From UBA6624 sp964517115 [NCBI: uncultured bacterium] (GTDB lineage Bacteria; UBP7; UBA6624): 13,172 bases of DNA. The DNA lies in assembly GCA_964517115.1 (NCBI GenBank), contig CAZFBE010000001.1:1-13172 (forward strand), in the 5' to 3' direction. The position numbers and the translations under genes are program-made. The notes beneath the pieces were generated by a model. That model was not told where the DNA came from, searched no databases, and was given only the letters and a program-made list of their open reading frames with translations. Positions 8,427 through 13,172 of the stretch are shown here, one piece after another (the stretch's first letter is position 1; each line of letters opens with the position of its first letter).

Positions 8427-9475
8427 CTTTTCAGAAAAAAGATAATGACCTTATGCTCGAGGCAATAAAAATTGCCAAGAAAGGGATTGGCAAAACAAAA
8501 ACAAACCCTCTTGTTGGAGCTGTTGTTTCATCTCAGGGAGAGATAATTTCAAAGGGTTTTCATGAAGCATATGGTCAAAATCATGCAGAAATAAACGCAC
8601 TTGAAAAGGTGGCTGTAAAAAATACAACACTTCATGTAACCTTGGAACCATGTTCACACCATGGAAAAACCCCTCCATGCATAAACCAAATAATTTCAAA
8701 AAATGTAAAAAGGGTAGTTATTGGTACAAAAGACCCAAATCAAAAAGTCAATGGAGAAGGCATCAAGAAACTAAAAGAAGCAGGAGTAGATGTTTCTGTT
8801 GGCTGCTTGGAAGATCAATGCAAGTTGCTAAACTACAGTTATCTAACAGGAATACTAAGAGGAAGAGCTTCTGTAACTGTCAAAGTCGCAACTTCAATTG
8901 ATGGAAAGGTTGCTGCTGCAGACGGAACATCACAATGGATAACTTCTAAAAAATCAAGAGAAGATGGAAAATCTTTAAGGAATGAGCATGATGCAATTAT
9001 GGTTGGATCAGGGACAGTCATAAAAGACAATCCAAAACTAGATAGAAAATCAGGAATAGAAGAATGGAAAAAAATACTAATTGACAGAAGAGAAAAAGTT
9101 GAAAAAACTTCAAAAATTTTTAAAAATGGAAAGGTATATCTGTGGGGAACAGGCAAAGAGCCATCTAAAGGAAATATCCACCAGCTCAACATCAAAACCT
9201 TAAAAGAGTTACTAGAAGAGGTCAGAAAAAAGAATATTCAATCAGTTTTATGTGAAGGAGGCAAGCTCGCTGCAGAGTTGATAAAACAAAATCTTGCTGA
9301 CAAGATTATTGTTTACATGTCCCCTAAGATAATTGGAGTAAAGGGTATTGGATTTTCACCAGATAACTGGACAACACTGTCTGAATCAAAAAAACTTTCT
9401 AACGTAAGCATAAAAACAATTGGAAACAACGTCAGGATGGAGGGGTATTTAACAAATGTTCACAGGGATAATTGA
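8423..9475 (+). CDS. ribD: Bifunctional riboflavin protein RibD (pyrimidine deaminase/reductase)
   Basis: RibD deaminates and then reduces the pyrimidine product of GTP cyclohydrolase II in the cytoplasm. The N-terminal deaminase domain (about 1-140) has the zinc and catalytic signature His54-Ala-Glu56 and PCSHHGKTPPC with Cys77 and Cys86. The reductase domain (about 147-350) begins with VTVKVATSIDGKVAA and continues with SQWIT, AIMVGSGTV, DNP and the late CEGG motif. The length of 350 is close to the usual 360-370. The chosen start is TTG, sharing TTGA with the pheT stop; it keeps the 10 residues that normally precede the first helix. An ATG at 8453 would start directly at MLEAIKIAKKG and is the alternative. 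It overlaps ribE by 20 bases, indicating translational coupling. Confidence 0.95.
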   Translation: MTFQKKDNDLMLEAIKIAKKGIGKTKTNPLVGAVVSSQGEIISKGFHEAYGQNHAEINALEKVAVKNTTLHVTLEPCSHHGKTPPCINQIISKNVKRVVIGTKDPNQKVNGEGIKKLKEAGVDVSVGCLEDQCKLLNYSYLTGILRGRASVTVKVATSIDGKVAAADGTSQWITSKKSREDGKSLRNEHDAIMVGSGTVIKDNPKLDRKSGIEEWKKILIDRREKVEKTSKIFKNGKVYLWGTGKEPSKGNIHQLNIKTLKELLEEVRKKNIQSVLCEGGKLAAELIKQNLADKIIVYMSPKIIGVKGIGFSPDNWTTLSESKKLSNVSIKTIGNNVRMEGYLTNVHRDN

Positions 9476-10040
9476 AGACAAAGGGCTAATAAAGAAAGTA
9501 AAAGAATTAGAGAACTCCACAATCCTCTCAATAGATTTGAAAAACTTTAAAGATCCTTCCATTGGGGAGTCGATATCTATAAATGGAGTTTGCTTAACAC
9601 TCAATAGTTATAAAAACAATATTGCAACTTTCAACCTTTCAAAAGAAACTGTTTTAAAAACAGCTTTTTCTAAAAATTCTGAAGGTGAAGTTGTAAATTG
9701 GGAAAGGGCCTTGAGGATGGGAGACCCCATGGGGGGACATATAGTTTTAGGTCATGTTGATGGAGTTGGAAGAGTCAGAGAACTCAATAAAATTGATTCT
9801 TTAAGCTCCTTGTGGAGGGTAGAGTTTCCAAAAAAATTAGATGATTTTATAAAGGAAAAAGGGAGTGTTTCTTTGTCAGGGGTAAGTTTGACCATAGCAA
9901 AGAAAGAAAATAATTTAATTGAAGTTTACCTAATTGAGGAAACCCTAAAGAGAACAAATATAGAATCTACAGATATTGGAAGTGACATAAACATAGAAGT
10001 TGATGTCATTTCTAGATATTCTCTTGGAAAATGGAAATGA
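9456..10040 (+). CDS. ribE: Riboflavin synthase alpha chain
   Basis: This enzyme dismutates two 6,7-dimethyl-8-ribityllumazine molecules into riboflavin and the pyrimidine substrate of RibH. It has two lumazine-binding barrels. The first starts with the invariant MFTGIIE and carries GESISINGVCLTL (37-49) and MGDPMGGHIVLGHVDGVG (88-105). The second has KGSVSLSGVSLTI (135-147), IEETLKRTN (160-168) and IGSDINIEVDVISRY (174-188). At 194 residues it is slightly shorter than the common 200-215. A GGAGGGG ribosome site at 9439-9445, inside ribD, lies 10 bases before the ATG. The stop overlaps the ribBX start region. This gene is called ribC in some genomes. Confidence 0.95.
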   Translation: MFTGIIEDKGLIKKVKELENSTILSIDLKNFKDPSIGESISINGVCLTLNSYKNNIATFNLSKETVLKTAFSKNSEGEVVNWERALRMGDPMGGHIVLGHVDGVGRVRELNKIDSLSSLWRVEFPKKLDDFIKEKGSVSLSGVSLTIAKKENNLIEVYLIEETLKRTNIESTDIGSDINIEVDVISRYSLGKWK

Positions 10041-11071
10041 AAGAAAGTATTGAATTGGCGATAAAGGCTTTGCAGGCTGGAAAAATGGTTGTTGTTGCAG
10101 ATAGTGAAGATAGGGAGAATGAGGGTGATTTAATCTGTGCTTCAATACATGCAACTCCAAAAAATATTAACTTTATGACAAAAGAAGCCAGAGGGTTGAT
10201 TTGTGTACCAATGACTGGAGACAGGTTGGATCAGCTGGGCCTAACTTCAATGACAAGAAAAAATATGGACCCTCATGGAACGGCTTTTACCATCTCGGTT
10301 GATGCAATAGACGGGATAACAACTGGAATAAGCTCTTTCGAAAGGTCTAAAACAATAATGCAACTTATAGACCCTCTCAAAGGCCCGAATGACTTCAGGC
10401 AGCCAGGACACGTATTTCCTTTAAGAGCGAGAAGTGGAGGAGTTTTATCAAGAGCAGGCCATACTGAAGCCGCAATTGACCTATGTGAGCTTGCAGGCTT
10501 GCCTAAAGCAGGTGTAATTTGTGAAATACTTGAAGAAGATGGGTCGATGATGAGAATACCTTCTTTGAGAAAGTTTTCAAAAAAGCACGATATACCACTG
10601 ATAACAATTGCTGATTTAATTTCTTACCTCTTAAAGCAAAGACCAAATATTTTTTTAAAAAACAAAATGAAAATACCAAATGAAAAAAATTCTGAAATTC
10701 TTATCTTTCAATCAAAAAATACCTCTGAAACTCATTTTGCATTTGTAAAAGGTTCAATATTAAAAGAAAAAGAAACCCTGGTTAGAGTTCATTCAGAAAA
10801 AGATTCTGGTGAAGGGGCTGAAAAAAGGCTAAATTCTGCACTGGAGCAAATATACAACTCGGAAAGAGGGATACTTGTCCTTCTAGGTTCCAAAGAGAAA
10901 ACTGAAGAAGATTCAGATGAGATGGATTTCAGGTCATATGGAATAGGGGCTCAAATACTAAAAGTTTGCGGCGTAGGGAAGATGAAAATAATCACGAACA
11001 ATGAAAGAAACATCATTGCTTTAGAAGGCTTTGATCTTGAAATAGGCTCGACGGAAAAAATAAAAGAATGA
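10031..11071 (+). CDS. ribBX: RibBX: 3,4-dihydroxy-2-butanone 4-phosphate synthase fused to a degenerate GTP cyclohydrolase II-like domain
   Basis: The N-terminal half (about 5-200) is a full RibB, which converts ribulose 5-phosphate to dihydroxybutanone phosphate. It carries DSEDRENEGDLI (RENEGD at 28-33), TTGIS (97-101), PGHVFPL (125-131), GGVLSRAGHTEAA (136-148, His144) and the glutamate of VICEI (Glu165). The C-terminal half (about 205-346) aligns with GTP cyclohydrolase II: RVHSE at 252-256, then DFRSYGIGAQILKVCGV and ITNN. However, the three zinc cysteines after RVHSE and the catalytic G-R-G block are absent, so this half is predicted inactive. A RibB plus degenerate RibA hybrid, RibBX, has been described in Proteobacteria such as Shewanella. 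The alternative start at 10037 shares ATGA with the ribE stop and has GGA 8 bases upstream, so it may be the true one. Confidence 0.9.
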   Translation: MEMKESIELAIKALQAGKMVVVADSEDRENEGDLICASIHATPKNINFMTKEARGLICVPMTGDRLDQLGLTSMTRKNMDPHGTAFTISVDAIDGITTGISSFERSKTIMQLIDPLKGPNDFRQPGHVFPLRARSGGVLSRAGHTEAAIDLCELAGLPKAGVICEILEEDGSMMRIPSLRKFSKKHDIPLITIADLISYLLKQRPNIFLKNKMKIPNEKNSEILIFQSKNTSETHFAFVKGSILKEKETLVRVHSEKDSGEGAEKRLNSALEQIYNSERGILVLLGSKEKTEEDSDEMDFRSYGIGAQILKVCGVGKMKIITNNERNIIALEGFDLEIGSTEKIKE

Positions 11072-11475
11072 AAATACTTGTGATTCAGTCAAGTTTTAAC
11101 AAAGACATCACCGATTCTCTTTTCCAAGGTGCAAAAAGCGTTCTTGACTCAAAAAATAAAAAATTTAGGCATCTTACAGTTTCTGGATCCTGGGAAATAC
11201 TTTCTCTTGCTTCAAAAATTTTAAAAGATGAACCTTCTCCGGAAGACATTGCCATAATAACAATTGGAGCGATAGTAAAAGGGGAAACTGACCATTACGA
11301 TTTCCTCTGTAACTCAATATTTAATGGATTAGCAAGCCTTCAAGTTCGTTACGGATCTCCAATAAGCATGGGGATATTAACAACAAAGAATATCGAACAG
11401 GCAAAAGAGCGGGCTGGAGGAAAGAAAGGTAACAAGGGGTCTGAAGCAGCTTTAGCGCTCTTAAATTTACTTTAA
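11068..11475 (+). CDS. ribH: 6,7-dimethyl-8-ribityllumazine synthase
   Basis: RibH condenses the RibD-derived pyrimidine with the RibB product to give lumazine, the RibE substrate. Family motifs seen are FN at 10-11, SGSWE at 39-43 (the usual form is PGAFE), GAIVKGETDHYDF at 67-79 with the catalytic-type His76, GILTT at 102-106 and NKG at 122-124. It is 135 residues, about 20 fewer than the common 150-160. The deficit is mainly at the N terminus, where MKILVIQSSFN starts directly on the first strand, and at the C terminus. The N-terminal extension is a contact element in icosahedral forms, so a smaller assembly is possible; that is inference. The start shares ATGA with the ribBX stop. Confidence 0.93.
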   Translation: MKILVIQSSFNKDITDSLFQGAKSVLDSKNKKFRHLTVSGSWEILSLASKILKDEPSPEDIAIITIGAIVKGETDHYDFLCNSIFNGLASLQVRYGSPISMGILTTKNIEQAKERAGGKKGNKGSEAALALLNLL

Positions 11476-11481
11476 AAAGAT

Positions 11482-12486
11482 ATGCAAATTTTTGATGCCG
11501 TAAGGAAGTACAAGGTCGAAATAAATGACTCCATGATCTTCTCAGAACTAACAGAAACAAATGAAGAAAATCTAAAAGAAAAAAAAATTATTGAAAAAAT
11601 AAATATTTCAAAATCTTCTTTTCATAAAACTATCGAATATTTTCAAAAATTAGGATTTTCAATTAGTTTTAGCAAAAGCAAGGGTATAAAAATTTTAAAA
11701 AAGGAACCTCGCCTAAGCCCTCCAGAATTCTTTAATTACTGTCCAGAAAAATTTAGAAACAATTACCATTACTTTACAACATTAAATTCAACTCATGAAT
11801 ATGCAGTTAGGTTGATAAAAAATGAACCAATCAATGAATCTTTAATTGTTGCAGAATATCAATCTTCTGGCAGGGGTAGGTCTGGAAGGAAATGGTTTTC
11901 AAAACTTGGATCTGGAATCCTTGTGAGCATTATTCTTGATTTAAGCAATATCAAAAGTGAAGATTTTTCAATGTTGCCAATAGCTTTATCTTTATCTGTT
12001 GCAAAGACAATCAATTCAAATCTATCATGGCCAAATGACATTGTCGTTAATGATAAAAAAATTGGGGGAACCCTTATTAGCAATTTTATAAAAGGAGACA
12101 AAAAGCATGCTGTGTTAAGCCTTGGTTTAAATGTCTTTGGGTCAGGTGACGAAGTTTCTCCAGCCTTGAAACAAGCTACAACAATGCATCAAGAAGGAAT
12201 GATTGAGAAAGGATGGAAGAACCCTAGAGCAACAATATTAAAAAACTGGATCAACAACCTCGATAAAGAAATAAAAAATATATCAAACAAAGATAAACTC
12301 TTTAAAGAATGGAGTAGCCTGCTTGTCGACAAGGGCAAAAAGATATTCTGGATAGACATCCATGGCAAGAAATTTTATGGAGAATTTATTGAAGGTTCCC
12401 AAAATGGAAATGCTTTTGTTCGAGATGTTGATGGAAATGAATTTGAAATCAAAGCGGAAGAAACTCCTTTTTATAGTTTTAAATAA
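11482..12486 (+). CDS. birA: Biotin-[acetyl-CoA-carboxylase] ligase, with probable N-terminal winged helix
   Basis: It activates biotin with ATP to biotinyl-AMP and attaches it to the carrier lysine of acetyl-CoA carboxylase in the cytoplasm. The catalytic domain (about 98-265) shows LNSTHEYA (101-108), the adenylate loop EYQSSGRGRSGRKW (125-138), WPND (183-186), KKIGGTLIS (192-200, including the catalytic-type lysine) and GLNV (215-218). The C-terminal SH3-like domain is about 285-334. Residues about 36-72 (ISKSSFHKTIEYFQKLGF, then KGIKIL) fit the winged helix of regulatory BirA, but about 35 weakly similar residues precede it. DNA binding to a biotin operator is therefore plausible but unproven; no bio operator or bio gene is in the window. 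It starts 6 bases after ribH, suggesting cotranscription. Confidence 0.93.
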   Translation: MQIFDAVRKYKVEINDSMIFSELTETNEENLKEKKIIEKINISKSSFHKTIEYFQKLGFSISFSKSKGIKILKKEPRLSPPEFFNYCPEKFRNNYHYFTTLNSTHEYAVRLIKNEPINESLIVAEYQSSGRGRSGRKWFSKLGSGILVSIILDLSNIKSEDFSMLPIALSLSVAKTINSNLSWPNDIVVNDKKIGGTLISNFIKGDKKHAVLSLGLNVFGSGDEVSPALKQATTMHQEGMIEKGWKNPRATILKNWINNLDKEIKNISNKDKLFKEWSSLLVDKGKKIFWIDIHGKKFYGEFIEGSQNGNAFVRDVDGNEFEIKAEETPFYSFK

Positions 12487-12491
12487 TAAAA

Positions 12492-12591
12492 TATGTTTTT
12501 ATGGGCCATTAGCTCAGCTGGCTAGAGCGCGCCCCTGATAAGGGCGAGGTCCGTGGTTCAAGTCCACGATGGCCCACCATATTAAAACATA
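12492..12591 (+). repeat. Inverted repeat flanking tRNA-Ile
   Basis: TATGTTTT at 12492-12499 is perfectly complementary to AAAACATA at 12584-12591, immediately outside the tRNA on both sides. In a precursor transcript the two could pair coaxially with the acceptor stem, separated by an internal loop of 3 bases on the leader side and 8 on the trailer side. With few G-C pairs in AT-rich DNA, this may be chance. Confidence 0.35.
12503..12579 (+). tRNA. tRNA-Ile(GAU)
   Basis: It folds as a complete cloverleaf of 77 bases. The acceptor stem is GGGCCAT (12503-12509) with ATGGCCC (12569-12575). The D stem is gctc/gagc. The anticodon stem CGCCC/GGGCG (12530-12534 with 12542-12546) encloses loop CTGATAA, with anticodon GAT at 12537-12539. 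The T arm contains GGTTCAAGTCC. Discriminator A12576 and an encoded CCA (12577-12579) follow. It lies 16 bases after birA on the same strand and is not next to rRNA or tRNA-Ala here. Confidence 0.96.
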
Positions 12592-12597
12592 GCTAAA

Positions 12598-13068
12598 ATG
12601 AAGATAACAATCAGAAAAGGCTTAAAAAAAGACCTCCCATCTGTTTTAAATCTAATCAAGGAATTGGCAGAATATGAAAAATTACTTGACGAAGTAATTA
12701 TTACATTGCAAGATTTAGAAAATGATGGCTTTGGTGATTCTCCATCCTATCAATTTTTAGTTGCCGAAGATGGAAAAAAAATTATCGGATTGTCTTTTTA
12801 TTTCATACGCTATTCCACATGGAAAGGAAAAGTTTTACACTTAGAAGATTTTGTCATAACTGAGGGTTATAGAAATAAAGGGATAGGAAGCTTGCTTTTC
12901 AAAGAAACAATGAATATATGTAAAAATTTGAACTTATATGGCATGAGTTGGCAAGTATTAGATTGGAATGAACCTGCAATAAATTTTTATAAAAAACACA
13001 AAGCAGATCTTGAAACGTGGTTACATGGATTTCTTACAAGGAGACAAATTGAAAAAATTACATCCTGA
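12598..13068 (+). CDS. GNAT-family N-acetyltransferase, diamine/thialysine (SSAT-like) type
   Basis: A 156-residue acetyl-CoA-dependent N-acetyltransferase. The closest family I recognise is the spermidine/spermine (diamine) acetyltransferase group, including thialysine acetyltransferases. Features in order: IRKGLKKDLPSVLNLIKELAEYEKL at the N terminus (residues 5-29); DGFGDSP (43-49); YSTWKGK (72-78) and LEDF (82-85); the acetyl-CoA pyrophosphate-binding motif RNKGIG (92-97); and VLDWNEPAINFYKK (120-133), where the tyrosine is the usual catalytic acid position. Full length for the family. It begins 18 bases after the tRNA CCA, with no clear ribosome site, so it may be read from the tRNA-Ile transcript or a promoter hidden near it. 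The exact amine substrate cannot be told from sequence. Confidence 0.88.
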   Translation: MKITIRKGLKKDLPSVLNLIKELAEYEKLLDEVIITLQDLENDGFGDSPSYQFLVAEDGKKIIGLSFYFIRYSTWKGKVLHLEDFVITEGYRNKGIGSLLFKETMNICKNLNLYGMSWQVLDWNEPAINFYKKHKADLETWLHGFLTRRQIEKITS

Positions 13069-13114
13069 CAACGAAGAATGGGTTGAACAGTGGGAAGAGG
13101 AAGAATGGGAGTAG
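13049..13114 (+). CDS. Possible 21-residue acidic, tryptophan-rich micro-ORF
   Basis: A TTG at 13049, preceded by a near-perfect AAGGAG at 13038-13043 with a 5-base gap, opens a 21-codon frame ending at TAG 13112-13114. It overlaps the last 20 bases of the acetyltransferase gene in another frame. The product starts MKKLHPDN and ends in a segment of alternating glutamate and tryptophan (EEW, EQW, EEEEW). The word GAAGAATGGG occurs twice in frame, 27 bases apart. It stops 3 bases before the 3' end of the convergent tRNA-Pro. The ribosome site is the main support; the short length and TTG start leave chance likely. Confidence 0.3.
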   Translation: MKKLHPDNEEWVEQWEEEEWE

Positions 13115-13117
13115 GGA

Positions 13118-13172
13118 TGGTCGGGGACGCGGGATTCGAACCCACGACCTACTGTTCCCAAAACAGTCGCGC
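13118..13172 (-). tRNA. tRNA-Pro(UGG), 3' part, cut by window end
   Basis: Read on the minus strand, the last 55 bases give an anticodon arm ACTGT/ACAGT with loop TTTGGGA (13151-13167), placing anticodon TGG at 13158-13160. A T arm follows (GTGGG, TTCGAAT, CCCGC), then the 3' acceptor strand GTCCCCG at 13122-13128, discriminator A at 13121 and an encoded CCA at 13118-13120. The inferred 5' acceptor, CGGGGAC, would match the C1-G72 start typical of bacterial tRNA-Pro but lies outside the window. It converges on the acetyltransferase gene. Confidence 0.92.

Noticed and set aside
8380-8452. FMN riboswitch ahead of ribD
   Set aside because: ribD overlaps the pheT stop, and none of the conserved RFN-element blocks are visible in or before the junction.
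9945-10160. Minus-strand ORF across the ribE/ribBX junction, and similar ones over ribD and birA
   Set aside because: They overlap well-supported genes entirely, lack recognisable motifs and lack ribosome sites.
12999-13117. Frameshifted C terminus of the acetyltransferase instead of a micro-ORF
   Set aside because: The acetyltransferase already has family-typical length and all core motifs; the acidic Trp-rich tail does not resemble the end of SSAT-like proteins.
1-13172. Defence island, prophage, transposon or integrase attachment at the tRNA genes
   Set aside because: No transposase, integrase, terminal inverted repeats or duplicated tRNA 3' ends are present; both tRNAs are bordered by ordinary genes.

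Overview
The window looks like AT-rich chromosomal DNA from a Gram-negative, probably proteobacterial, organism of the kind seen in marine metagenomes. The evidence is an N-terminal lipobox on a very large surface protein, a ribD-ribE-ribBX-ribH order typical of Proteobacteria, long A/T runs in the metabolic genes, and encoded tRNA CCA ends. No gene here fixes the taxon, so this is inference.

Layout, left to right: (1) positions 1-170, the 3' end of a gene resembling DNA/RNA non-specific endonucleases. (2) A 55-base gap with an AT-rich hairpin and promoter-like elements. (3) 226-6249, a 2007-residue predicted lipoprotein with about 16 tandem Ig-like repeats, then a fibronectin-III-like segment and two jelly-roll-like domains. 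(4) 6261-6422, a 53-residue small protein with one hydrophobic segment. (5) 6432-8426, a short PheT without the usual N-terminal tRNA-binding OB-fold insert. (6) 8423-11475, riboflavin genes ribD, ribE, ribBX and ribH, joined by overlaps. (7) 11482-12486, a biotin-protein ligase (BirA). (8) 12503-12579, tRNA-Ile(GAU). (9) 12598-13068, an SSAT-like GNAT acetyltransferase, overlapped at its end by a possible 21-residue micro-ORF. (10) From 13118 to the window end, the 3' part of a minus-strand tRNA-Pro(UGG), convergent with everything else.

All protein genes are on the plus strand with gaps of 0-120 bases, and no strong terminator is visible between 226 and 12486, so transcription could be continuous across the block. 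RibD supplies the pyrimidine deaminase and reductase steps. The RibB half of RibBX makes dihydroxybutanone phosphate, RibH condenses this with the RibD-derived pyrimidine to lumazine, and RibE dismutates lumazine to riboflavin. The missing activity is GTP cyclohydrolase II: the C-terminal half of RibBX resembles that enzyme but has lost its zinc and catalytic residues. A separate ribA is therefore expected elsewhere in the genome.

I see no defence, CRISPR, phage or transposon module. The most noteworthy signals are the domain-reduced PheT, the degenerate GTP cyclohydrolase half of RibBX, the giant cysteine-paired repeat lipoprotein, and the two small ORFs.
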